Source of the DNA: Verrucomicrobiales bacterium | GTDB taxonomy: Bacteria; Verrucomicrobiota; Verrucomicrobiia; Verrucomicrobiales; V1-33 | Assembly (NCBI GenBank): GCA_028293125.1 | Contig: JAQGPJ010000038.1 | Span: forward strand, 58,728-122,727 | DNA length: 64,000 bases | Direction: 5' to 3' | In this document: in pieces, positions 17,063-25,363 of the stretch | Layout: each line of letters begins with the position of its first letter | How positions within the stretch are numbered: the first letter of the stretch is position 1 | Notes under the pieces: generated by a model | Told to the model about the DNA's origin: nothing | Databases searched by the model: none | Seen by the model: the letters and a program-made list of their open reading frames with translations, nothing else | Position numbers and translations under genes: made by a program

Positions 17063-17641
17063 TCACCTCATCCCGGCGGCGATCTCCCGCGCCAGACGGG
17101 CCAGCAGCCGGCTTTGGGCGCTGGCGAGTTCGCTGTAGCCGTCCTTCCGCATCGGTTCGGTGCCGGACCATGACCGGCTGGCGGCAAGCTGGCGGGAGGG
17201 CAGGGCGTAAACCCGCCACGAGGCATCCAGAACCGCATTGCCGTCCGTGCCTCCATGCAGATGCAGAATATCCAAGGAAACCTGGTAATTCAGGCCGGTA
17301 TCGCTGTCCCACGGATAGACGCGCACATTTCCCGTGCCGAGAATGTGCCCCAGGTTGGCCGCTGTGACACGGGTGATATTCTCCGCGAGATCGCCGGCCC
17401 AGCGGTTGGATTCGGAAATGGCCAGCTGGTTGTCCGTCTCCTGAAACACCAAGTTGGGCCGGTCCAGATAACCGGCCACCGACACCGGCCCCACACCGAT
17501 GCCCGTTCCCTTTCCGGCTCCGGCACCGGATGGTGCCGGGCCTTCCGCCGTAAGCATGTAAAAATGCTTCTGAGGCGAGGCGCAGGAGGCTGCCAGCAGA
17601 GGCAGAACCAGCAAAAAAACGGACGGAGCAGGGAAGTGCAT
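17063..17641 (-). CDS. pqiC: PqiC-type ABC-transport auxiliary lipoprotein
   Basis: 192 residues. Lipoprotein signal with lipobox LAASC near residue 20, then the PqiC/DUF330 fold: FYMLTAEGP, GIGVGPVSVAGYLDRPNLVF, LAISESNRWAGDLAENITRV, and the YQVSLDILHLHG strand. Known: PqiC binds the outer-membrane side of the PqiB needle and supports lipid traffic across the envelope. It comes 26 bases after pqiB as the last gene of the run. Confidence 0.85.
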   Translation of the reverse strand: MHFPAPSVFLLVLPLLAASCASPQKHFYMLTAEGPAPSGAGAGKGTGIGVGPVSVAGYLDRPNLVFQETDNQLAISESNRWAGDLAENITRVTAANLGHILGTGNVRVYPWDSDTGLNYQVSLDILHLHGGTDGNAVLDASWRVYALPSRQLAASRSWSGTEPMRKDGYSELASAQSRLLARLAREIAAGMR

Positions 17642-17667
17642 GAAGAAAATGAGGGGAAAAGGGGAGC

Positions 17668-19359
17668 TTATTTCTTTTTGGCTTTGGGCATTGGATCACC
17701 GGTGCCGTCGCGGCCGAAGATCAGCGAGTTCGGTTTTTCCGCCACGCTGGTGCTCAGCGTTTTGAAGGCTCTCAGCGCCGCCCGCAGTTCATCCAGAGTG
17801 CGGCGCAAATCCCCCTGCACGGAGCCGGCAGGGCCCAGGCTGGCCACCGAGGAGCGTATTTCCCCCAACGTGTTGTCGATCTGCGTGGTCAGGCCCTGCG
17901 TTTTCTGGTTGGCGAGCAGTTTGCGGGCCTCTGTCAGAGTGATTTCCGCCTCCTGCGCCGTGCGGGTGATGCCCTCCGCGGTTTGACCAAATTTATTCAT
18001 CATGTCCTCCAGAGGGAGAGCTGTCAGTTTCGTCAGCAGATCGTTCACTTTGGCCTCCAACTGCACAAGACCGGAGGAATGCGTGGGCAGGAGGTCATAT
18101 TCCCCATTGTGCCCCAGTTCGGCGGGAAGAGCTTCGGGGACGTAATCGAGGTCGATAAACAGTGACCCGGTCAGCAGGGACCCTGTGCTCAGCCGGGCGC
18201 GCAGTCCGCTTTTAACTGCATTGCTGAGAATGGCGGAGTCATCCTCCTCCCCTTCAGTGGTCGTGCGCAGCAGGCCGGGGTCCATTTCGATCAGCACCGG
18301 CACCCGTTTGTCGCCGGGCGGGGCATATTTCAGGGAGATATCCGTGACCCTTCCCATGGGAATGCCGCGGAATTCCACCGGTGCCCCTTTTTGAAGCCCC
18401 CGCACAGAGCGGTCAAACATCAGCAGGCAGAGCCGGGATCCCCGGAAGATGAGTTCCCGTGTGGCCGCCTCGTTGGCGAAAAGGGAAAACTCCGCCCCAT
18501 CCTGAACCGGTGCCCCGGGCGCAGTCCCCGGCGGTATGCCAAAGGAGATCCCGCCGGCCAGCATGGCTTGGACGGAAGGGGTGCGCAGCCGGAAGCCCTC
18601 CGCTCCGGCACTGACGTCAATGCCGCCGGTGTTCCAGAAACAGGTGCTCTCATTGACCAAGGGGGCATAGGCCTCGCTGATGAAAATGCTGAGCCTCGTC
18701 TGCCGGGTAGCCACATCAAAAGTCCGCAGCTCCACCTTTCCCACCTCAAAGCCATTATAATAAATCGGCGAGCCCGCGTTGAGCGATTCCGCACGGTCCG
18801 CCGTGAGAGTCAGGCGCAGGCCGGGCACACTGGATTTGGTGACCGGAGCCGCCTCCAATCCGTCAAAGTGAGTGACCGTCTCCGGCCCCTCACCCGGATC
18901 CAGTTCAATATACGATCCTTTGATAAGGGTGCCGAGGCCGGAGACACTGGCAGCTGAAAACTGAGGCCTCACTACCCATAACCGCGTGCCCTTGCGCAGG
19001 AGGGTGCCGGCATCGGGATCGATGCGGATATCCACCACGACCGACAGCAGATCGGCTGAAAGCTGCACATTCTGCACTACCCCGATGCGCACGGACCGGC
19101 AGCGGACCTCGGTGGAGCCGCTTTCAATATTGGCCGCGGTCTCAAACCGGATATGCGCCAGCACCCCTTGGCTGCGGTAGTGCTGCCACACCAGCCATCC
19201 GGCCAGCAGCAGCGTCACCAAGGGAATCAGCCAGACCGCGTTCCAAGGACGGCTGCGTTTCACGATGGCCCGCGCTGCGGGCGGACGGGAAACCACCGGA
19301 GAGGAATCGGAATTGGAGGAGGAGGGAGCAGGGGAGCCCGGCGGCGGGGAGTCGCTCAT
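17668..19359 (-). CDS. pqiB: PqiB-type MCE protein
   Basis: 563 residues. One N-terminal membrane segment near residue 42-60 (AVWLIPLVTLLLAGWLVW), then three MCE domains: first after LAHIRFETAANIESGSTEV, second near LTADRAESLNAGSPIYYNGF, third near LMFDRSVRGLQKGAPVEF. A C-terminal coiled coil (TRTAQEAEITLTEARKLLA) follows. In PqiB such domains stack as hexameric rings and the coiled coils form a needle that spans the periplasm for lipid transport. Lies 15 bases after the second pqiA half and 26 before pqiC. Confidence 0.92.
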   Translation of the reverse strand: MSDSPPPGSPAPSSSNSDSSPVVSRPPAARAIVKRSRPWNAVWLIPLVTLLLAGWLVWQHYRSQGVLAHIRFETAANIESGSTEVRCRSVRIGVVQNVQLSADLLSVVVDIRIDPDAGTLLRKGTRLWVVRPQFSAASVSGLGTLIKGSYIELDPGEGPETVTHFDGLEAAPVTKSSVPGLRLTLTADRAESLNAGSPIYYNGFEVGKVELRTFDVATRQTRLSIFISEAYAPLVNESTCFWNTGGIDVSAGAEGFRLRTPSVQAMLAGGISFGIPPGTAPGAPVQDGAEFSLFANEAATRELIFRGSRLCLLMFDRSVRGLQKGAPVEFRGIPMGRVTDISLKYAPPGDKRVPVLIEMDPGLLRTTTEGEEDDSAILSNAVKSGLRARLSTGSLLTGSLFIDLDYVPEALPAELGHNGEYDLLPTHSSGLVQLEAKVNDLLTKLTALPLEDMMNKFGQTAEGITRTAQEAEITLTEARKLLANQKTQGLTTQIDNTLGEIRSSVASLGPAGSVQGDLRRTLDELRAALRAFKTLSTSVAEKPNSLIFGRDGTGDPMPKAKKK

Positions 19360-19374
19360 ACAGCAGCGGGGGAA

Positions 19375-20157
19375 TCAGGGAAGGCGGAGGCGGTCACAGG
19401 GATTGTGGAGCAGGGTGGGGGTGGATATTCCCTTTTCCTCAGGGCCATAGGCATTGTCTCCGACCGCCGGGTCTGCATTCCTGGAATTCAGAAGGGATTC
19501 CCGATGCCGGTCCCAGATCAGGCGGGGATCAAAACTCATGGCGGAAAACATCGTGAGTATAACGACGCCCGCGAAGGAAACAGCCGCCGGTCCCGGTGTG
19601 ATGGTCATCAGGGCCCCCAGTTTCACCATGGTGGCCAGCACAGCCACCACAAACACATCCACCATCGACCACCGGCCCAGCAGCTCCGTAATGTAGTAGA
19701 CGCGGTTCAAAGCCCTGGGCGGGGAGACCGTGTGTCCCTGGGCTGCCAGGCAAAGCCACACCAACGCCGCCACTTTCATCAGGGGAATGACCACGCTGGC
19801 CGTGAAGATAATGATGGCCACGGGATAGGAGCCCATCTGCCAGAAAGTGATGACTCCCGACAGAATGGTGCTGTTCTGCGCACCCTGGATGCCCCTCACC
19901 TCCATGATCGGCAGCAGATTGGCGGGCACATAGAGGGCACCGGCGGCCAGCAGCAGCGCCCAGGTGCGCTGCAGACTGTATGGTTTCCGCAGGTGAAGCG
20001 GGGTGCGGCAACGGGGGCAGCGGGCTGTTTCCGCCGCGGGGTCCGCGGACAGGACACTGACCTTCCCGCACGTATGGCAGGAGGCGAAACCCTGCAGGGC
20101 GGCGGGTTCCGGCATTGCGGACCCGCCCGGAGAGGGTGCAGGCGCGGAGGGGATCAT
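19375..20157 (-). CDS. pqiA: PqiA-type membrane protein, second half-size unit
   Basis: 260 residues. A rubredoxin-like zinc ribbon opens it (CHTCGKV ... CPRCRTPLHLR), followed by four hydrophobic segments: LLLAAGALYVPANLLPIME, YPVAIIIFTASVVIPLMK, MVDVFVVAVLATMVKLG, VSFAGVVILTMFSAMSFDP. This is one PqiA repeat; E. coli PqiA has two in one chain. The start at 20157 shares an ATGA with the stop of the previous gene (20154-20157), showing translational coupling. Inner-membrane partner of PqiB in envelope lipid transport by homology. Confidence 0.9.
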   Translation of the reverse strand: MIPSAPAPSPGGSAMPEPAALQGFASCHTCGKVSVLSADPAAETARCPRCRTPLHLRKPYSLQRTWALLLAAGALYVPANLLPIMEVRGIQGAQNSTILSGVITFWQMGSYPVAIIIFTASVVIPLMKVAALVWLCLAAQGHTVSPPRALNRVYYITELLGRWSMVDVFVVAVLATMVKLGALMTITPGPAAVSFAGVVILTMFSAMSFDPRLIWDRHRESLLNSRNADPAVGDNAYGPEEKGISTPTLLHNPCDRLRLP

Positions 20158-20888
20158 GCGGCGCGTTCCGTGACAGGCTGCTGGGCGATCTCCAATCGGT
20201 CCCACAGCTCCATCCGGTCAATGCCGGCCATGGCGGCGGAGGTGCAGACCACCACTCCGGCCAGCGCCCACAGGCCGGTGTCATAAGTGACATGGGCCAG
20301 GTGCCCCAGCTTCAGCAGACTGACCAGGATCCCGAGCAAAAACACTTCCAGCATGCTCCACGGCTCAAACCGCTGGAACCAGCAGGCCACGGTCAGTGAG
20401 CCCGGAAAGGCTGCTCCGTAACGCAGTGGCACTGATATATACAGCAGTCCGCCAAGCAGTACGAGAGGAGCGAAAATCGTGAAAAACGTCACTGCCACCG
20501 CCAGCAGTGGAGAACCTTCACCCCAGAAGGTGAACACGGTCTCCACCAGCGTCAGCCGGGTCGAAAGGCCCCCGGATTTCATACTCAGAAAGGGAAAGCT
20601 GTGGGCGATCACCATCAGAATCAGCCCTGCGGAGGAAAAACTCACGGCCCGGGCCAGGGAATGAGCCCGGTTCCGGTAAAGCTGCCGCCCGCAGCAGCAG
20701 CAATACGCCGCATCCCCTTCGCGGAGCCGGGGGGATTCCTGAAGCGTGTCGCAGAAGTGGCAGGCCACCCGCATGGGACCATCCTGAATCTGCGGCCAGG
20801 ACAGTCCGGGATGGTGGCGTTTCATGAGGGCGGCGACGGTGGTGGTGGTGGCGGCAGCAGCGGCGGGATGGTGGTAACGGACGGGCAT
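20154..20888 (-). CDS. pqiA: PqiA-type membrane protein, first half-size unit
   Basis: 244 residues. After a low-complexity His/Ala/Thr-rich front comes a zinc ribbon (VACHFCDTLQ ... YCCCCGRQLYR) and four membrane segments, including FSSAGLILMVIAHSFPFLS and SMLEVFLLGILVSLLK, ending in the family-typical DRMELWDRLE. This is again a single PqiA repeat. An internal Met about 21 residues in (MKRHHPGLSW) is a possible alternative start. Its stop overlaps the start of the second unit by ATGA, so the two halves are made together and may form a heterodimer in place of the usual two-repeat PqiA. Confidence 0.88.
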   Translation of the reverse strand: MPVRYHHPAAAAATTTTVAALMKRHHPGLSWPQIQDGPMRVACHFCDTLQESPRLREGDAAYCCCCGRQLYRNRAHSLARAVSFSSAGLILMVIAHSFPFLSMKSGGLSTRLTLVETVFTFWGEGSPLLAVAVTFFTIFAPLVLLGGLLYISVPLRYGAAFPGSLTVACWFQRFEPWSMLEVFLLGILVSLLKLGHLAHVTYDTGLWALAGVVVCTSAAMAGIDRMELWDRLEIAQQPVTERAA

Positions 20889-20945
20889 TGACTGAACCGC
20901 GCGCAGGGACTGCCGCAGGAATAGGATGATCCGGAAAATCCCGCG

Positions 20946-21374
20946 TCAGGACGCGCGGCCCTCCTCGACCTCCATGAGGTCAAAGAAGGTAACGATGTCG
21001 GTGCGGTGACCGAGACCGCTTTCCGCTTTGGACTTCTCCAATCCCTCGGAGGCGGCATCGCGCCAGCCACGCTTTTTCATAAAGGTGTTCCAGACCTCGA
21101 TCTGCTCAGCGTCCGGCCGGCGGCCTGTGCGGAACGCCCACTCCAGAACCTCCTCATCGGATCCCCCCTCCAGCGTGCGGGCCTGCAGGTCCTCGAATTT
21201 TATGCCCAGAAAACAGCACACACGGTCATCGAAGGTGCGGTTGCCGGGCATCACGCCGATATGATAACCGTCCGGTAGTCCGCCTTCGGCGGCCAGGCGG
21301 ATCTTGCTGAGGATGCGGGCAAAGATAACGATGCCGCCGGTGGTGGCGTAAGGGCCGGTGATGGGAAAGGACAT
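20946..21374 (-). CDS. DUF5069 protein
   Basis: 142 residues of unknown function, common in Verrucomicrobiota. Seen: FARILSKIRLAAEGGLPDGY at the start, DDRVCCFLGIKFEDLQA in the middle, DEEVLEWAFRTGRRPDAEQ, and WNTFMKKRGWRDAASEG, which are the family's conserved blocks. No signal or membrane segment. The ATG at 21374 (MSFPITGPY) was chosen; another at 21416 would add 14 residues. It lies between the M16 protease (52 bases upstream) and pqiA (57 bases downstream) and is probably in the same transcript. Confidence 0.82.
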   Translation of the reverse strand: MSFPITGPYATTGGIVIFARILSKIRLAAEGGLPDGYHIGVMPGNRTFDDRVCCFLGIKFEDLQARTLEGGSDEEVLEWAFRTGRRPDAEQIEVWNTFMKKRGWRDAASEGLEKSKAESGLGHRTDIVTFFDLMEVEEGRAS

Positions 21375-21426
21375 GGGATGGCGGGAATGGAGAAAGGGGA
21401 TGGTGGCGGACATTGTCCTTGAAAAA

Positions 21427-24084
21427 TCAGGAAGCCCGCGGTTCAGCGGTGGAGGGAAGGAGGGCTGGCGGCTTCCCATCCCCCAGCGAGGGCGAAACGC
21501 GGGAAATGATCGGCTCCAAGGAGCCAAGCCAGCGGCGGGCCGTCTCATTCACTACCTGCAACGGCAGATTCCGCACGCGGTCCATGATGCGGTCCTCGTA
21601 GTCATACCCCAGGCCGTAAAGCTCATTGAGAGCGCACTGCTGGCCCAGCCCGGCATTGGACTGGCGCTGCATGGCCTGCTTGCCGGTCCACGTGCGGCGG
21701 GCGCGGTCGAGCTCCTCAGCCGTCAGACCGTTCTCCGCCAAATTGCGGATTTCGCTGAGCAGCTCGGCTTGGGCGAACTCCAGCTTCTCCGGGGCGGTGC
21801 TGAGATAGAACGCGAACAGTCCCGGCGACATGCCCAGAATCTGCGTGGTGCCGACACTGTAGGCCAGTCCATGCTGCTCGCGGATACGCTCGAAGAATCG
21901 GCTGGCCATGTCACTGCAGGCTTCATCGATGAGATCCAGCGCCACCCGGTCCGGGTGGCGGATGTCCACGGTGGGAAAGGCGGTGGCCAGAAAGGCCTGG
22001 CGCTTTCCGCTGGGGAGATTGAGCTCCGACGGTGTCCAGGCGGGGACGGTGAGGGCGGTCTGATGCTCCACGCGAGGACCGGCGGGCAGGGCTGCGAAGG
22101 CCTCCTCCACGGCGGCGCGCACGTATTCGAAGACCACGTCGCCGAAAACGCTCAGCACCACATTGCCTCCCGCCAGCAGGGAGCGGTGCAGCATGGCCAG
22201 CGTTTCACGGTCCAGGGATTCCACACTGGCGAGGGTGCCGTTGCGGCTCATGGACATGGGGTGAGTGCCGTAGGCGGCCCGGCGCAGTTCGCGGAAGGCG
22301 ACAAAGGATGGATGATCCTCCTCCTGACGGATGGCCGCCAGCTGCCGGGTGCGCTCGCGCTCAATCTCCTCCTCCGGGAAAACCGGATGCAGCAGCACGT
22401 CCGCCAGCAGCAGCAGGCCATTGCGCCACTCCGGCTGGAGCACATGCGCAGCCACGCTGAAGCTGGATCCGCCGGATTCCGCTCCCAGCGATCCACCGCC
22501 GTTCTCGATCTCCTCGGCGATGGCGTCGGCGGTCCGGGTGCGGGTGCCTTTGACAATGGCGGCCGCCAGCAGCCGGCCGGCACCGTTGGTCTCCGGCGTC
22601 TCCGCCAGCAGGCCGCCGCGCAGGCTGGCGGTCATGGAGACCATGGGCAGGCGCGCGTCCTCCCGCACCAGCAGTGTCAGGCCGTTGGGAAAAACATGCC
22701 TGATGATCTCCGGATTTTTCGCGGACGGCTTCACTTCCGCCGCCACCGCCGTTTTGCCCGGCGGGTTGAGCGACACACTGGTGATGCCTTGCGGCACCAA
22801 ATAAGTAGCGGCCACACGGCGGATGTCCTCCGGCGTCACGCGGTCGATGGCGGCCAGATAGGAACGGGTGAAATCCGCATGATGCGCGCTGTGCCAATTG
22901 CCGCCGAGATCCGACGCCTTGCCGCGCATGGTGGTCAGAGAGCCCAGTTGGTCAGCCAGGAACTGCCGGCGTGCCCGCGCCACCTCCGCCTCCGGCACCA
23001 GTTCCGTGCGGAAGCGCTCCACCTGCGCCAGGATGGCGGCCTCGGCGGCCACGCGCTTGTCAGGATCACACTCCGCGCTGACATAGCACAGACCGCCCTG
23101 GGGCGGGGTATAGGCTCCGGCTCCAATGCTGTGGACCAGCCCTTGCCGCTCACGGATTTCGCGGTGCAGCCGGGCTGTGCGTCCGGTGCCCGCCAGCACG
23201 CCCAGGACCTCCAAGGCCGGGGTGTCCGGATGCAGCAGGCCGGGAATGCGCCATGCCAGCTCCATGCGGGTGATCTCGGTGGGGAACTCCGCATGCATTT
23301 CCCGCCGCCCTCCCTGGGGGGGTTCCACAGGCATGGTCACAGGTGCCGCAAAACGGGCGGTGGCGTGGCCGAAGTGCTTCTCCACCAGAGCGCGGGCCTC
23401 CTCTGTCCGGAGGTCGCCCACCAGCACCACGAACATATTGCCCGGCTGATAGCGTTCCTGGTAATACTGATAAGCCGCCGCCCGGTCCACAGCGTTGAAA
23501 AGTCCCAGATGGCCGATGACCGGCTCGCGGAAAGGATGCTCCCGGTAAACGGTGCTGAACATCAGCTGGCTCAGGACACGGTTCGGGTCGTCCTTGCCCA
23601 TGTCGATTTCCCGGCGGATCACATCCTTCTCCTTCTCAAACTCCGTCTCAGGGAAAGTCGCACGGGTGGTCAGATCCGCCAGCACCCCCAAGGCGGTGTC
23701 CAGCCCCTCCCTCAGGGTGTCGATCCAGTACACCGTGCGGTCAAAGGAAGTGTAGGCATTCAAGTATCCGCCGGTGTCCTGCACGGCTTTGGCCAGTTCT
23801 CCCGGTCCGCGGTCACCCGCGCCTTGGAAAACCATGTGCTCCACCAGATGGGAAACCCCGCTGCCGCGCAGGGCCCCCTCGGTGATGCTGCCGGTGCGCA
23901 CCCAAGTCTGGGCGCTGATCAGGGGCGCGCTGTGGTCCTCCTGAATCAGAATTTCGAGGCCGTTCGGGAGTGTGAAAAGGGAGGCTCCGGAAAGTGGAAA
24001 CTCCAAGGAGGCGGAGGCGGAGCTATCCGCAGTGCCGGGAATACCGGCGGAATCCAGACGGGCAGGGGAGACGGGAGCAAGCAT
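21427..24084 (-). CDS. M16-family zinc metallopeptidase, two-domain
   Basis: 885 residues, the length of a fused two-lobe M16B protein (pitrilysin/processing-peptidase type). The first lobe has the inverted zinc motif HLVEHMVFQG and the distal glutamate helix EFEKEKDVIRREIDMG; the second lobe (from about residue 460, HVFPNGLTLLVREDARLP) lacks HxxEH, as expected for the inactive partner, and keeps the RxxY-like arm region (GLAYSVGTTQILG). A Met at 24126 is an alternative start; neither gives a signal peptide. First gene of the minus-strand run leading to the Pqi genes. Confidence 0.9.
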   Translation of the reverse strand: MLAPVSPARLDSAGIPGTADSSASASLEFPLSGASLFTLPNGLEILIQEDHSAPLISAQTWVRTGSITEGALRGSGVSHLVEHMVFQGAGDRGPGELAKAVQDTGGYLNAYTSFDRTVYWIDTLREGLDTALGVLADLTTRATFPETEFEKEKDVIRREIDMGKDDPNRVLSQLMFSTVYREHPFREPVIGHLGLFNAVDRAAAYQYYQERYQPGNMFVVLVGDLRTEEARALVEKHFGHATARFAAPVTMPVEPPQGGRREMHAEFPTEITRMELAWRIPGLLHPDTPALEVLGVLAGTGRTARLHREIRERQGLVHSIGAGAYTPPQGGLCYVSAECDPDKRVAAEAAILAQVERFRTELVPEAEVARARRQFLADQLGSLTTMRGKASDLGGNWHSAHHADFTRSYLAAIDRVTPEDIRRVAATYLVPQGITSVSLNPPGKTAVAAEVKPSAKNPEIIRHVFPNGLTLLVREDARLPMVSMTASLRGGLLAETPETNGAGRLLAAAIVKGTRTRTADAIAEEIENGGGSLGAESGGSSFSVAAHVLQPEWRNGLLLLADVLLHPVFPEEEIERERTRQLAAIRQEEDHPSFVAFRELRRAAYGTHPMSMSRNGTLASVESLDRETLAMLHRSLLAGGNVVLSVFGDVVFEYVRAAVEEAFAALPAGPRVEHQTALTVPAWTPSELNLPSGKRQAFLATAFPTVDIRHPDRVALDLIDEACSDMASRFFERIREQHGLAYSVGTTQILGMSPGLFAFYLSTAPEKLEFAQAELLSEIRNLAENGLTAEELDRARRTWTGKQAMQRQSNAGLGQQCALNELYGLGYDYEDRIMDRVRNLPLQVVNETARRWLGSLEPIISRVSPSLGDGKPPALLPSTAEPRAS

Positions 24085-24204
24085 GAACTTCGATTCTGCC
24101 GTTCGCCGGGATTTTGGCAAAGGCATAAATGACTACGACTGCCCGCTTCCGGCGGCTTTCCGGACCGGCGGATTTTTCCACATACCGCCCCTCATCGGAG
24201 CATC

Positions 24205-24246
24205 CAAAAAAGGGGAACCCGCATCGGCGCAAAGCCGATGCGGGTT
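24205..24246 (-). terminator. Terminator of the PEP-CTERM gene
   Basis: A perfect 13-bp stem (24216-24228 with 24234-24246) and loop GCAAA; on the minus strand a T-run follows after four C. It lies 69 bases past the stop of the gene at 24316. Confidence 0.75.
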
Positions 24247-24315
24247 CTTTTAAAGTAAAATGGAAGGCCAGGCGTGCCAGACTGAAATCACTTCCGGCCG
24301 GGCATATTCCGCACC

Positions 24316-25128
24316 TCAGCGGCGTCGGCGCAACAGTCCCGCCAAGCTGAGAGCGCCCAGCATCAGGGAGACCGAGGGCTCCGGTACGGCGGTGACGGAG
24401 AAACCCGCCAGGGAGCCGCGGACACCGTTGCCGGCGTTCACCGGCATGGCCACGGTGATGGAATCCGCTGTTAGCCCGTTCAGAGTACCGATGCCCCGGT
24501 GTCCGCTGGTCTCTGTCTGCGCGCCGCTAGGGATCGGGTAGGTGCCATCACCCAAAGGCTGCTGGGGAGCAATGTTCCCCAGCAGGGACAGGGAGGAAAT
24601 GCTGGTGGCGGACGGGGTGCCGCCCAGCAGGCCTTGGCGGACATCCGCCGTGGTGAAGCTGGTGCTGTCCGTGGAGAAATAAAGGGTCAGGGAATAGTTG
24701 GCCGCGCCATTGGTTCCCAGAAAGGCGGCCAAACCGGAAATCTGCACGGAGGCCCCGTAGCCGTCGCCATTGAAAAAGCTGGAGCCGCCGTCGCCGTCAT
24801 CCAGATACATGCGGAACACCTGCTGGCTGGCATCGGTGCCCAGCACTCCCTCCGAACCTGCGTTCCAGGCATTGGCGGAGTTCCAGACAATGGTGAGTCC
24901 GCCGGCGCTTCCTGTTCCACTGGCCGTGCCACCCGCGCCGGCGATCGCCAGATTCGTCCATGACGAGCCGGGAATGCCCATGGCGGTCTCCTCAGACTGA
25001 ATGCCGGTGTTGGCCAAGTAATCAGCGTGATGAAAGTTCACCGCGATGCTGGCGGCGCGGGAGATTCCAGCCGGCAGGATGGCCAGTGCGGCCAGGCAGG
25101 GAACAAACATAAGTGGAGAGCGGATCAT
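24316..25128 (-). CDS. PEP-CTERM sorting-domain protein
   Basis: 270 residues. Signal peptide MIRSPLMFVPCLAALAIL... ending GISRAA, then a beta-rich glycine/serine-rich body of unknown fold (AVNFHHADYLANTG, TIVWNSANAWNAGSEG, YSLTLYFSTDSTSF). The tail VPEPSVSLMLGALSLAG with LLRRRR at the very end is a textbook PEP-CTERM: the VPEP motif, a hydrophobic helix and a basic cluster, recognised and cleaved by exosortase. The start at 25128 follows the signal; starts farther up lack sense. Presumably exported and anchored to or released from the envelope. The exosortase gene is not in this window. Confidence 0.88.
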   Translation of the reverse strand: MIRSPLMFVPCLAALAILPAGISRAASIAVNFHHADYLANTGIQSEETAMGIPGSSWTNLAIAGAGGTASGTGSAGGLTIVWNSANAWNAGSEGVLGTDASQQVFRMYLDDGDGGSSFFNGDGYGASVQISGLAAFLGTNGAANYSLTLYFSTDSTSFTTADVRQGLLGGTPSATSISSLSLLGNIAPQQPLGDGTYPIPSGAQTETSGHRGIGTLNGLTADSITVAMPVNAGNGVRGSLAGFSVTAVPEPSVSLMLGALSLAGLLRRRR

Positions 25129-25363
25129 AAGCTTGGGATTAAAGTTCTGATATGAACGCGGAGTTAACTGGGTGCGGATGCGCTTAACCCCCAATGAAAG
25201 AGGGGCAAGTGCTTTTTCCCGTAATCTGCCGGGTTTGACACCAAGCTGGAGGGACCGAAGCCCCAAACCGGCATTTTCCTGTCATCCGGAACGGGAAAGG
25301 AATTAAAGGTGCCTTGCATCCCGGCCGGTCATGGAGACATTCCGCGCCCGATTCCACCCTCCA

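Noticed and set aside
21358..24132. 924-codon plus-strand open frame
   Set aside because: Antisense to the M16 protease with its HLVEH motif; long shadow frames are common at this GC content.
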